The notes beneath the pieces are model-generated. The model saw only the letters and a program-made list of their open reading frames with translations, did not search any database and had not been told where the DNA came from. Below are positions 18,849-26,701 of a stretch of 64,000 nucleotides of DNA, piece after piece. Position 1 is the stretch's first letter. Each line of letters opens with the position of its first letter. A program made the translations under genes and the position numbers. Source of the stretch: Aldehydirespirator sp965116865 (GTDB taxonomy: Bacteria; Actinomycetota; Acidimicrobiia; Acidimicrobiales; Aldehydirespiratoraceae); assembly GCA_965116865.1 (NCBI GenBank), contig OZ220727.1, positions 1,798,001 through 1,862,000 on the forward strand, written 5' to 3'.

Positions 18849-20009
18849 TAGTGCATGCTCGCGGTAGTCGTATGGCTGTGTTAGGGTCGGGTTATGACTG
18901 TTCCTAGGACTTTGAAGGTGTGCGAGGCTGATCGGGCGGTGCTGGAGGCGCGGGTGGCTGCGTCGACGACGCCGCGGCGGGATTGGCAGCGTGCCAAGGT
19001 GGTGCTGATGGCCGCTGAGGGGCTGTCGTCTCCGGTGATCGGCAAGGCGGTGGGCCTGAACCGCAACCAGGTGGACGTGTGGCGGCGCCGCTACGGCGAG
19101 GCGGGCCTGGGCGGGCTCGCGGACCGGCCGCGCTCGGGCCGGCCGCGTGTGTATGGGCCCGCGGAGAGGCTGGCTTTGGTCAAGACGATCACGACGCGGC
19201 CCCCCGAGGCGGGCCAGCTCGGCGGGCGGCGGCTCAAGGCCCGCATGTCGATGCCCGAGGTCGGCCGGATCATGCGCGAGGACCTCGCCATCGCGATCTC
19301 GGACTCGCAGGTGTGGCGGATCTGCGCCTCGATGGGCCTCAAGCCGCAGCAGGCGCGCTCGTGGACGGCCTCCCATGACGCAGACTTCGACGCCGAGGCC
19401 GCCGACGTCTGCGGGCTGTGCCTCGACCCGCGGGACAACTGGGCGGTGTTCAGCGTCGACGAGAAGACCGCCATACAGGCCAAGAGCCGCGTCGGCGCGG
19501 CCCGCCCGGCGCGGCCCGCCGACGGCGCCGCCGCCGGGCGGGTCGCCCGACAGGAGTTCGAGTACCGCCGCCACGGCACCAAGGCACTGTTCGCCGCGTT
19601 CGAGTGCGCCACCGGCGAAGTCGTCGCCGCGCCCACAGACTCGGTCCGCTCGGACAACTTCGTGGCGTTCCTCGCCGAGCTGGACTCCATGGTGCCCGCC
19701 CACCTCGAGCTGCACTGCATCGTCGACAACCTCGCCACCCACTGCACCGCCGCCGTCGAGGAGTTCCTCGACGGCCACCACCGCGTGTTCCTGCACCGCG
19801 CCCCCACCCACGCATCCTGGCTCAACCAGATCGAGATGTGGTTCTCCATCCTCACCCGACAACTCCTCGACACAGCCGAGTTCGCCCACACCAGCGACCT
19901 CGCCGGAGCCATCCTCGACTACATCGACGACTACAACAACCGGGCCAAACCCTTCAAATGGACCTACCACCCAAACCAACAGCCACAGAACTTACGCGCG
20001 TGACCACTA
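18849..20009 (+). mobile_element. IS630-family insertion sequence, apparently complete
   Basis: The element runs from a TA (18849-18850) to a TA (20008-20009), both inside CTAG, as expected from the TA target duplication of IS630/Tc1-type elements. The ends are similar inverted repeats: left CTAGTGCATGCTCGCGGTAG, right (reverse complement) CTAGTGGTCACGCGCGTAAG. It carries one intact transposase. Length about 1.16 kb. Confidence 0.8.
18894..20003 (+). CDS. IS630-family transposase
   Basis: A 369-residue DDE transposase. The N-terminal helix-turn-helix region (residues 1-85) includes WQRAKVVLMAAEG and VGLNRNQVDVWRRRYGEAGL. Catalytic residues are D189 (FSVDEKT), D278 (IVDNLATH) and E314 (WLNQIEMWF). 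Uninterrupted and full length, so probably active. ATG at 18894. No second ORF or frameshift is needed, unlike some IS630 members. Confidence 0.93.
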   Translation: MTVPRTLKVCEADRAVLEARVAASTTPRRDWQRAKVVLMAAEGLSSPVIGKAVGLNRNQVDVWRRRYGEAGLGGLADRPRSGRPRVYGPAERLALVKTITTRPPEAGQLGGRRLKARMSMPEVGRIMREDLAIAISDSQVWRICASMGLKPQQARSWTASHDADFDAEAADVCGLCLDPRDNWAVFSVDEKTAIQAKSRVGAARPARPADGAAAGRVARQEFEYRRHGTKALFAAFECATGEVVAAPTDSVRSDNFVAFLAELDSMVPAHLELHCIVDNLATHCTAAVEEFLDGHHRVFLHRAPTHASWLNQIEMWFSILTRQLLDTAEFAHTSDLAGAILDYIDDYNNRAKPFKWTYHPNQQPQNLRA

Positions 20010-20106
20010 GTGGTCCGTCGCTGAATTGGTCGGGGCGTCTGTAGCCATTTCAAGCTGGGGCTAGAGCCCTCCGCGCTGCCCTAGCCATTTCGACGACATA
20101 CCACTA
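20010..20106. mobile_element. 97-bp non-autonomous TA element (copy 1)
   Basis: Directly abuts the IS630 end. It starts TGGTCCGTCGCTGAATTGGT and ends with the complement of TGTCGTCGAAATGGCTAGGG, flanked by TA in CTAG on both sides. It is about 80% similar at its ends to the 98-bp insertion at 49679-49776, which defines the boundaries. No coding capacity. Probably moved in trans by an IS630-type transposase. Confidence 0.65.
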
Positions 20107-20643
20107 GGTCGCAGCAGACAGGGTTGCCCACCACCACAGGGCCTGAAGCGGCAGCGACGCCACCGCCCAGCGCAGGACGCCTCGTCTGCGGGCGTACAGC
20201 AGCGACAGCGTCGCCACTGCCGCCAGCGGCACCCACATTCCCTGCTCGACCGGCGCGCGGACAACAAACTCGTCGTCCCCAAGACCGATTGGGTTCAGCC
20301 TCGACTTGTCGATCAACATGGCGGCGAGCCACAGCACGGCCCCGGTTGCCAGGGCCCAAACGGCCGGCGCAGAGCCGGGGATGGACCACACGCCGCCACT
20401 GCGCGTGCCACGGTTGTGCAGGAGCCATGCATGCCAGGCGCTCAACCCGGCAGCGCCGGCCGCCGCCGACCACACAAGCATGTGGTTGTAGTGAGCGTCA
20501 TAGCCAATAGCAGGCCCAGTGAGAAGGCATGCGCTCACGAAGACAACTACCGCCACACCAAAGGTCACAGCGATCCACTCCACCAGTTTCTCCACAATGG
20601 AACCCCGGGTTCCGGAGCCATCGATAGAGCCCGCTAGAGTCAT
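20104..20643 (-). CDS. Putative membrane protein, unknown function
   Basis: I do not recognise this protein. From the ATG at 20641-20643 it has 179 residues with four or five hydrophobic segments: AVTFGVAVVVFVSACLLT near residue 28, then VWSAAAGAAGLSAWHAWLL, VWALATGAVLWLAAML, and WVPLAAVATLSLLY followed by WAVASLPLQALWWW. The start overlaps the stop of the small DUF2599-like remnant upstream (ATGA), suggesting they were once one transcription unit. The frame is also open up to 20712. Its stop overlaps the right edge of the 97-bp element at 20106, so the C-terminus could have been altered by that insertion. Confidence 0.5.
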   Translation of the reverse strand: MTLAGSIDGSGTRGSIVEKLVEWIAVTFGVAVVVFVSACLLTGPAIGYDAHYNHMLVWSAAAGAAGLSAWHAWLLHNRGTRSGGVWSIPGSAPAVWALATGAVLWLAAMLIDKSRLNPIGLGDDEFVVRAPVEQGMWVPLAAVATLSLLYARRRGVLRWAVASLPLQALWWWATLSAAT

Positions 20644-21004
20644 CGCCCACACCTGTTCAACGGGTTCAGATAGCCAGCCCAGTCCGATTGGCGGTGCCCC
20701 TCTAGGTCCCATGTGGCGCCTGCGTCTATCTGGTGGTAGACGTGGCAGTGCAGCTGCTGCCAGACTGCGTCCCAGTCTCGCACATCAGGGTCGAAGCTGT
20801 GGTCGTCGAGGCAGTCGTGCATCCTGTTGTGCATGGTGTTTGTCACGATCACCGACGTCACCGCGGCACCGACGTCACCGCGGCACCGACGTCACCGCGG
20901 CACCGATGGCGATGCGGGCGCGCCAGTTGTAGTCGATGTGGATGGCGTCGTAGCTGGTGCCAGCAACATCGTAGCTGAGCGCGATCGCGTCGATCCAGGA
21001 ACTC
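20640..21004 (-). pseudogene. DUF2599-like secreted protein gene, frameshifted by a 17-bp repeat and truncated
   Basis: Two leftward frames make one protein if two of three 17-bp copies are removed: SSWIDAIALSYDVAGTSYD, then IHIDYNWRARIAIGAAVTS, continuing as VIVTNTMHNRMHDCLDD and WDAVWQQLHCHVYHQ with AGATWDLEGHRQSDWAGYLN and a final NRCG. The C-terminal pattern (W..Q..CH.......W.LE..R and a late RCG) resembles DUF2599 of actinobacterial secreted proteins. In the present sequence the upstream frame stops in the repeat (SVPR, TGA). The N-terminus is missing because a TA element starts at 21007. The role of the family is unknown to me. Confidence 0.5.
20850..20900. repeat. 17-bp tandem repeat, three copies
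   Basis: CACCGACGTCACCGCGG occurs at 20850, 20867 and 20884. With one copy the DUF2599-like gene would read through; two additional copies (34 bp) shift the frame. Exact copies imply a recent event. Confidence 0.95.
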
Positions 21005-21006
21005 TA

Positions 21007-21341
21007 GTGTCCTGAGTGGGGAATTCATTGTGGATATGCTGCGATGGTCTCGAGGATCTCGTCGGTGGTCTCGCGCCGCACGGAGGGGTGCGGGTGCTCG
21101 TTGCGGTTGGCGATCCAATTGTCGGTCCAGCCGCGGAGGTCGGCGACGCCGGGGGGTCCAGCCGTTCTTGATGTAGTTGTGCGGCTCACAGACGGTCAAC
21201 TGCATCAAGAACGGTCAGGGGGTGCGAGAAGGCGACATGCGCATGCTCGGCAGCCGGGCGCTGTTCACCGACCGGCGAGCCGCCCGCGCCGCCGTCCACC
21301 GCAAAGGCACAAACACAAGGAACTAGCCACTCGGGACGCTA
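21007..21341 (-). mobile_element. 335-bp IS630-derived element A with transposase tail only
   Basis: Bounded by CTAG/TA on both sides. One end reads GTGTCCTGAGTGGGGAATTC and the other, reverse-complemented, CGTCCCGAGTGGCTAGTTCC. Inside, on the minus strand, is the last 45 codons of an IS630-type transposase (VADLRGWTDNWIANRNEHPH, ending ETIAAYPQ). Most of the transposase is deleted. The same element occurs in opposite orientation at 52642-52980. Confidence 0.7.
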
Positions 21342-21444
21342 GGTGGCTGTTGAGCAATGCCGATTCCGCGTGACGCGCAAGCCCCTGACCTGGGGTTTTG
21401 CGAGCGGAGATTGCCTTGTTCGGGGTTTGCTCGTCATTCTGCTA
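21342..21444. mobile_element. About 103-bp element D, copy 1
   Basis: Between two CTAG sites. It starts GTGGCTGTTGAGCAATGCCG and contains GCGTGACGCGCAAGC and GGGGTTTGCTCGTCATTC. Related copies lie at 25025-25126, 29013-29109 and 52981-53083. No coding capacity. The TAG stop of the adjacent HNH gene is provided by its terminal CTAG. Confidence 0.6.
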
Positions 21445-23007
21445 GGCGGGGGTGAACAGCGTTTCGGGCTGTGGGGGTGCCGCCGGGTTGATCGGGTCCG
21501 TCTCGGGCTTGTCCGTCGAGGACGGTTCGGGTTGCCTGTTTCGTCGAGGCGGTCCGGGTCCGTGGTCCGGCGCCGGGTCGGGGGCGTGGGCGGGTCCGTG
21601 GCGGGTGCGCTCGGGCGGTTTGATGGTGTAGAGGCCGCGTCCGTCGGGAGCTTCCCGCCAGCCGTGGAGGTGCACTTTTTGGTGGCATCCCCAGCACAGC
21701 AGCATCATGTTGTCGATGTTCGTCGGCCCGCCTTGCGACACTGCTTGGACGTGGTGGCCCTGGCAGATCCACATATCGGCTCCGCAGCCCCCGCAAGCCC
21801 CGTAGCGGGCCCGCAGCGCGTTGGTCTGGGCTTTGGTGGCGACCCGTTTGGAGTGGCCGTGCCATAACGGCACACCCTCGCTGCTGAACACCACTCCTTT
21901 GATCCTCGCGTTGCAGAAGTGCTCCTCCAGCACGCTTCGGGGGATCACCTCGCCCCCGGCGATCTCCGCGAACGCCTCGGTGCCGTCAGCGCTGAGATGC
22001 TGCACGATGGTGATGTCCGCCGACGGCCGACCACCGCACCCGCACCTGCTGCCAGCCACGCCGGAACGACTGTCACCGACGCCTGCACCGGACCCGTTCA
22101 CGTGGCCGCCACCGCTGCTGCCATCGTGGGACCCGTTCGGGGTGCCGGCCACTTTGGCGCCGCTGCTGCCATCGTGGGACCCGTCCAGAGCGCCAGCCGC
22201 CTTGGCGCCGCTGCTGCCATCGTGGGGCCCGTTCGGAGCGGTTGCTGTTTTGGCGTAGATGCTGCCGTGCGAGGTCAGCGTGTCGAGGGCGTCGGCCATG
22301 CGCTGGTCGAGGGTGCGTTTGTTGTCGCGGGGGTTGCGCAGGTCCAGCCGGCGCAGCCGCTCGGCCTCCAACAAGAACCGTTTGCGTACCTTGGCGCCAG
22401 TCACCGGGTCGAGTTCGCCCCGCAGGTGCATCATCCCGTCGTCTCCGTTCCAGATGCCCAGCCGCCGCCGGGCCCGTTGGCGGCGGTACCGCTCCTCGGC
22501 GTCGTCGGGCTGGCGGCGAGCCGCCCAGCGGCCTGCCTCGCGGGCGAACTGCTCAGGCGACAGCACCGCTGCCTGCGCCAACAACTCGGCGTCTTGTTGC
22601 ACCTGCTCGGCGTCGGTCTTGTCGCTCGTGGCGGCGAGCACCCTGGCGTTGGCCACCGAGATGTCGCCGTTCTCGACCGCGTCGCGCACCGAAGGCAGCT
22701 CCTGCAGCTGCTTGACGGTCCTGACATGGCCGGCGGCCTCGCGGCGCGGCAACCCCGCAGCCTGCGCCAGCGCGCCCACACCGCCGTCGCCGTGGCGCTC
22801 CCGCGTCGCCAGACCCCCGGCCGTGTCCGCCTGCAACACCGCCAACTGCCCACCGAAGGCCTTGCACTCTCCCAGCACCACCCGCAGATCCCCAGCAGGC
22901 GTCGCCGGATCGTTCACCAGCCGGATCAACTCGGCCAAGCCTTCCCGCACCCGTCGTGTTGTGCTCACAACCATGCACACACCCTGCCACAGGGGTGTGA
23001 CAGTCAT
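21442..23007 (-). CDS. DUF222 / HNH endonuclease-like protein (left copy)
   Basis: A 521-residue protein. The N-terminal two thirds is the DUF222 helical region (REGLAELIRLVNDPATP, ERHGDGGVGALAQAAGLPR, EQFAREAGRWAARRQ). A linker follows with about 2.5 units of a 16-residue repeat (SHDGSSGAKVAGTPNG). The C-terminal HNH domain has CGGCGADMWICQGHH, then NIDNMMLLCWGCHQKVH, with both CxxC pairs and the histidines intact. DUF222/HNH proteins are abundant in actinobacteria and often mobile; their targets are unknown. The start may be ATG at the internal MVVSTTRRV, 11 residues on. A near-identical gene lies inverted at 50504-52642. A proline-rich tail of about 70 residues follows the HNH domain. Confidence 0.85.
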   Translation of the reverse strand: MTVTPLWQGVCMVVSTTRRVREGLAELIRLVNDPATPAGDLRVVLGECKAFGGQLAVLQADTAGGLATRERHGDGGVGALAQAAGLPRREAAGHVRTVKQLQELPSVRDAVENGDISVANARVLAATSDKTDAEQVQQDAELLAQAAVLSPEQFAREAGRWAARRQPDDAEERYRRQRARRRLGIWNGDDGMMHLRGELDPVTGAKVRKRFLLEAERLRRLDLRNPRDNKRTLDQRMADALDTLTSHGSIYAKTATAPNGPHDGSSGAKAAGALDGSHDGSSGAKVAGTPNGSHDGSSGGGHVNGSGAGVGDSRSGVAGSRCGCGGRPSADITIVQHLSADGTEAFAEIAGGEVIPRSVLEEHFCNARIKGVVFSSEGVPLWHGHSKRVATKAQTNALRARYGACGGCGADMWICQGHHVQAVSQGGPTNIDNMMLLCWGCHQKVHLHGWREAPDGRGLYTIKPPERTRHGPAHAPDPAPDHGPGPPRRNRQPEPSSTDKPETDPINPAAPPQPETLFTPA

Positions 23008-23231
23008 GATGTGGGGGTCAGTGGTCGGGGCTCGGATCTGACCCTGGGTGTGACGGGCCTTGTGCCTTTCCGATGATCTGTCGGTTCGGTGTCCCGGCTG
23101 CTGGCGCGCACCGACCGGTCGGGCGGACGTGACCTCATAGGAGCCTTGGGAAGACCACCTTGACTGTCCTGTCCGCCGTCCCGGCCGGTGGTGCCGATCC
23201 CACTGGCTAGCAAGGAAGGCAGGGCTTCATC
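23003..23231 (+). ncRNA. Predicted bridge-RNA region of IS110
   Basis: IS110-type elements specify a structured bridge RNA from the non-coding end upstream of the recombinase; its two loops pair with target and donor DNA. This 229-bp left end has no ORF and is GC-rich with several possible stems (for example CCGACCGGTCGG near 23118). I have not folded it, and exact ends of the RNA are unknown. The target (around TGACATCC) and the element ends can be read here, so loop guides could be sought. Confidence 0.5.
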
Positions 23232-24461
23232 ATGACCGATCAACTCGTCGGCATCTACGGCGGTGTCGACACGCACAAGGACCAGCACGTGGCCGCGGTC
23301 ATTGACCACACGGGCCGGATCGTCGAGGTCGGCTCCTTTGGTGCTGATCTGGCGGGGTATCGCAGCCTCGAGGCGTGGATGCGGTCCTTCGGGCCGATCG
23401 TCGAGGTCGGTGTGGAGGGCACCAGCTCCTATGGCGTGGGGCTCGCCCGCCATCTGGTGGGCGCCGGTGTCGAGGTGGTGGAGGTGATCCGGCCGAACCG
23501 CCAGGTGCGGCGCCGGCGCGGCAAGTCCGACACCGTGGATGCCGAGGCCGCGGCACGCGCCGCGCTCAGCGGCGACGCCACAGCGGTGCCCAAAGGCAAC
23601 GACGGAACAGTGGAGTCGATCCGGGCGCTGCGGGTCGCGTTGTGCTCGACACGGGCCCACCGCACCCGCATCTCCAACCAGATCGGCGACCTCATCACCA
23701 CCGCCCCCCAGCAGTTGCGCGCCGGCCTGGAGCCGCTCAGCGCCGCTGTGCGGGTGCGGCGCTGCGCCCGGTTCCGTCCCGGGGACCTCACCGAGCCCGC
23801 AGAGGCCACCAAGGCCGCCCTGCGCACCCTGGCCCGCCAGCACCGGGTGCTCGACGCCGACCTCGCCGAGCTGCGCAGCCACCTCGACGAGCTCACCGCG
23901 GCCGCCAACCCGGCGCTGCGCGCCGCCAAAGGCATCGGCCCAGACACCGCGGCGATCCTGCTCATCGCCGCCGGCGACAACCCCCAGAGGCTCCAAAGCG
24001 AAGCCTCCTTCGCCGCGCTGTGCGGCGCCAGCCCCGTGGAGGCCTCCTCGGGCAAGATCACCCGCCACCGCCTCAACACAGGCGGCAACCGCCAAGCCAA
24101 CCACGCCCTGTGGCGCATCGCCATGGTCCGGCTCTCCACCGACCCGGCCACCCGCGCCTACGCCCAACGCCGCCACACCGAAGGCAAAACCCGCCGCGAG
24201 ACCATCCGCTGCCTCAAGCGCTACATCGCCCGCGAGGTCTACCGGCTGCTCACCAACCCCCAACCCGCCACCAACACCACCAACACCACCAACAACATGC
24301 GAACACAGCGCCAACAAGCCGGAGCCACCCTCCAACACGCCGCCGACTGCCTCAACACCTGGCCCAGCACCATCTCCAGAATCGAACACGGCAAAACACC
24401 CAACCACCACCTCGTGCCCGCCTACCGAAACTGGCTCAACACCCAAACCCCCGCCGCTTGA
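23232..24461 (+). CDS. IS110-family transposase (DEDD recombinase) with C-terminal Xre-type helix-turn-helix
   Basis: A 409-residue protein. The RuvC-like DEDD domain has D13 (GGVDTHKDQHV), E62 (GVEGTSSYG), D100 and D103 (GKSDTVDAEAAARA). The transposase_20 domain contains the serine motif CGASPVEASSGK (S272/S273) and HRLNTGGNRQANHALWR. The last 55 residues look like an Xre-type helix-turn-helix (MRTQRQQAGATLQHAADC, then WPSTISRIEHGKTP), an extension seen in several actinobacterial IS110 transposases. Start ATG at 23232 after AAGGAAGG. Intact and therefore possibly active. Confidence 0.93.
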   Translation: MTDQLVGIYGGVDTHKDQHVAAVIDHTGRIVEVGSFGADLAGYRSLEAWMRSFGPIVEVGVEGTSSYGVGLARHLVGAGVEVVEVIRPNRQVRRRRGKSDTVDAEAAARAALSGDATAVPKGNDGTVESIRALRVALCSTRAHRTRISNQIGDLITTAPQQLRAGLEPLSAAVRVRRCARFRPGDLTEPAEATKAALRTLARQHRVLDADLAELRSHLDELTAAANPALRAAKGIGPDTAAILLIAAGDNPQRLQSEASFAALCGASPVEASSGKITRHRLNTGGNRQANHALWRIAMVRLSTDPATRAYAQRRHTEGKTRRETIRCLKRYIAREVYRLLTNPQPATNTTNTTNNMRTQRQQAGATLQHAADCLNTWPSTISRIEHGKTPNHHLVPAYRNWLNTQTPAA

Positions 24462-24599
24462 CTTGACACATATAGGAGCATCATCCATAGACCCTTGCCA
24501 AAAAAGTCAACTGATTCCACCGATATCAGCCGAGTCCACCAACACCCACCGCAGCGCAGTGCCACGACCGACAGCCAACGGACACCCACAACACCTAAG

Positions 24600-24905
24600 G
24601 ACCCAAACGCCAGATCGAGAAGCCCCCCCGAGACGACCGAAAACCCCAAACGCGACTCGCGGCACCACATAGAACGGATCAACACCGCCCACGCGACAAC
24701 CCCCGAGACGGCCGAAAACCCCAAACGCGACTCGCGGGGCCACATGGGGCGTTCTGGTTGCCTGCGAGGGCCGCCGAGACGTCCAGAAGCCCCAAACGCG
24801 ACTCGCGGCACCACATAGAACGGATCAACACCGCCCACGCGACAACCCCCGAGACGGCCGGAAGCCCCAAACGCGACTCGCGGCACCACATAGAGCGGAT
24901 CAACA
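24600..24905. repeat. Irregular tandem array, 70-75-bp unit, about four copies
   Basis: The core CCCCAAACGCGACTCGCGG recurs at about 24648, 24720, 24790 and 24865, usually followed by CACCACATAGAACGGATCAA. Copies differ by insertions, so the spacing varies. No gene recognised in 24462-25024 apart from the inverted-repeat segment 24483-24600 and a solo IS630-type end near 25000-25024. Confidence 0.85.
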
Positions 24906-25024
24906 CGACCGCCACCGTCGGCCGTCCACGCCGTGTGCCCATCGTCGCCTCCTGTCGTCGTCGACGACAGCTACAATACCCCCACAACCACACAATCGCG
25001 AGGAACTAGCCACTCGGAACACTA

Positions 25025-25126
25025 GGAGACTGCTGAGTAATGCCGATTTCGCGCAGTACACAACCTTCTGACCTGCGGTTTGTGACAGCGATATCGCGAT
25101 TTGGGGACATAATCAACACTCTCCTA
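25025..25126. mobile_element. Element D, copy 2 (102 bp)
   Basis: Between CTAG sites, with short inverted ends (CTAGGAGA ... TCTCCTAG). Diverged from the other D copies in the middle but sharing GACTGCTGAGTAATGCCGAT. It is followed immediately by IS630-derived element B. Confidence 0.55.
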
Positions 25127-25466
25127 GTGTCCTGAGTGGGGAATTCATTGTAGATGTGCTGTCATGGTCTCGATGATCTCGTCGGCGGTCTTGCGCTGTG
25201 TGAAGGGTCTGGGGTTGTGGTTCCAGTCGTCGCCCCAGGCGTTGATGGAGTCTTGGAGGTCGGCGACGCAGGTGCGGGCGCCGCGGCGGAGCTGTTCGGT
25301 GGTGGGCTCTGAGAACCAGCGCTCCACCAGGTTCGTCCAGGAGATGTTAGGTGGGGGTGAAGTGGAGCTTGAAGCGGGGGTGGCGCACCAGCCGGCGCTG
25401 TATGGCGGGGGTCTTGTGAGTGGAGACGTTGTCGAGATCGCGAGGAACTAACCACTCAGGACACTA
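25127..25466 (-). mobile_element. 340-bp IS630-derived element B with transposase tail
   Basis: Bounded by CTAG; ends GTGTCCTGAGTGGGGAATTC and (reverse complement) TGTCCTGAGTGGTTAGTTCC. A 60-codon minus-strand ORF at 25145-25327 encodes the C-terminus of an IS630 transposase (MERWFSEPTTEQLRRG, then WNHNPRPFTQRKTADEII). It is a different IS630 subtype from element A, but the ends are nearly the same, so one transposase might recognise both. Confidence 0.7.
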
Positions 25467-25645
25467 GCATCTCATGTAGGCGGTGTCGGCGTCTGCTCGT
25501 TCGTCTGAGTCGCAGCCGAAGATGTGCCGGCAGTCGGGCCACCTGGCGGTGTTGCGGCCCTGGTGGCCGTGGCGACCGAGATCCTTGGGGAACGGCAGAT
25601 CCTCGGGCACGGCCACGGTAGGGATTGTCCTCTCATTGCCAGAAT

Positions 25646-26127
25646 CTATGGGTGAGCGTCGAACAGTGACCGCAGCCGGGAGCGCTCCGCGTCGCTGAGG
25701 GTGTCGCCTCGCCGCCGCAGCGCGAATCTGGCCCTGAACACCTCGGGATCGAAGGCGGGCTTGACACCGTGGGACTCTCGGCGCTGCACGTCGCGGCGTA
25801 CCTGTGTGAGTCCGGCTGCGAACCATCTGATGACGTGGAACCGGTCCAGCACATGGCAGGCGTGGCCCAGGCGCGCGTCGATGGCGGCTTTGCAGGCCCG
25901 TGATCCGTCGGTGACCACAACCTTGACGTGTCTGCACCACCGGTGTCCTTGCAGCGCGAAGAACGCCGACAGCGCAGCCGAGCTGCGGTGTGGGACCATC
26001 GCCAGGGTCTTGCCCGTGTCGCCGTTCACGATCACAGTGACGCACCGACGCCGTTTGCGGATCGAGGTCTCATCGACCAGCAGCACCCGGCACCGGCGGC
26101 TGCGCCGCCGCACGTTTTCTCGCAGGC
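25646..26127 (-). pseudogene. ISL3-family transposase fragment
   Basis: About 160 codons of an ISL3-type transposase core: VLLVDETSIRKRRRCVTVIV with the first catalytic D, then VTDGSRACKAAIDARLGH with the second and HVLDRFHVIRWF. N- and C-terminal parts are missing. The presumed element end GAGCCTGCGAGAAAACGTG (26105-26123) is joined directly to the middle of the gene, so an internal deletion has occurred. The 25467-25645 stretch beyond it holds only a 50-codon open remainder (ending ADADTAYMRC) that I do not recognise. Confidence 0.7.
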
Positions 26128-26295
26128 TCAAGGTGTCGGCAACAGCTCACCGTTGGCTCGCGCATCGGCTACCACGTCTTGCATGAGCTCGCAGATCCCC
26201 GGCAACGCCCCGTCGAACGTCGGATCCAGCTGGCTCAGCGACGGGAACTCCACGCACAAGCCCACATGCTCGCCATCCTCCGCCTACCAGGTCAC
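26128..26295 (-). pseudogene. HicB-like antitoxin remnant
   Basis: On the minus strand the sequence reads VTW, an in-frame TAG, then AEDGEHVGLCVEFPSLSQLD and PTFDGALPGICELMQDVVA, ending ANGELLPTP and TGA. The pattern (DGE.VGLC.EFPSL..L.PT...AL.GI...V..VVADM.ANGE..P.P) is that of HicB-type antitoxins. The N-terminal half is missing, an amber codon interrupts it, and its end abuts the ISL3 end at 26128. No partner toxin is seen nearby. Identification is from the pattern only. Confidence 0.5.
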
Positions 26296-26308
26296 GCGGG
26301 GCCGGCAC

Positions 26309-26426
26309 CCGCGGCGACAGCCAGCGGGACCACCATTGAAGTTGACACCAGCAACGGCAGCAGCAACAACCCCGACACCTCCCGCGGCGACAGCCAGCGG
26401 GACCACCATTGAAGTTCGTCGGCTGC
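26309..26426. repeat. 35-bp direct repeat, two copies 83 bp apart
   Basis: GCGGCGACAGCCAGCGGGAC followed by CACCATTGAAGTT occurs at 26311 and 26394. The stretch 26296-26701 has no recognisable gene; short open frames on both strands lack family features. It ends in the probable promoter and leader of the HNH pseudogene. Confidence 0.85.
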
Positions 26427-26701
26427 TATGGAGACGTCGTAGGTCAGGCCGCCGTCCACGACGACGCTCTGGCTGTCGGCGCAGGCGCCGTCGGCGGAGG
26501 TCAAGCAGTCGTAGGCGCGGCGATCTCTGCGGATGAACCCAGGCGGTTCATGGGGACGTTGCAGGGCGCGGCGCCGAGGACATGGACCCAGCGAGACGCC
26601 CGCCAGATTCGGGCCGGAGAGTCAGTCGAAGAACTCTGTGGCAGGCTCGCTGACCATGTGGGTGTCTGATGGATGTCACAGGGGTGTGAGATACTGTCTT
26701 C

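Larger units (their letters stand above)
23003..24481 (+). mobile_element. IS110-family insertion sequence with readable ends
   Basis: Comparison with the empty site at 50500-50515 gives the boundaries. The uninterrupted sequence (reverse complement) is GGGGTATGACATCCATAGAC. Here it is split after GTGTGACA (23001-23002 is CA) and resumes as CATCCATAG (CA at 24482-24483). The inserted DNA is thus about 1,479 bp flanked by CA on both sides, and has no terminal inverted repeats, as in this family. It carries one transposase and a 229-bp non-coding left end. Confidence 0.85.
21007..24600. repeat. Left arm of a large inverted repeat (partner 50396-52980)
   Basis: The DUF222/HNH gene, its flanking TA elements and about 115 bp upstream (24483-24600) recur at 50396-52980 in inverted orientation. 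The left arm is longer because IS110 (23003-24481) sits inside it. The right arm is internally longer in the 48-bp repeat region. Confidence 0.85.
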
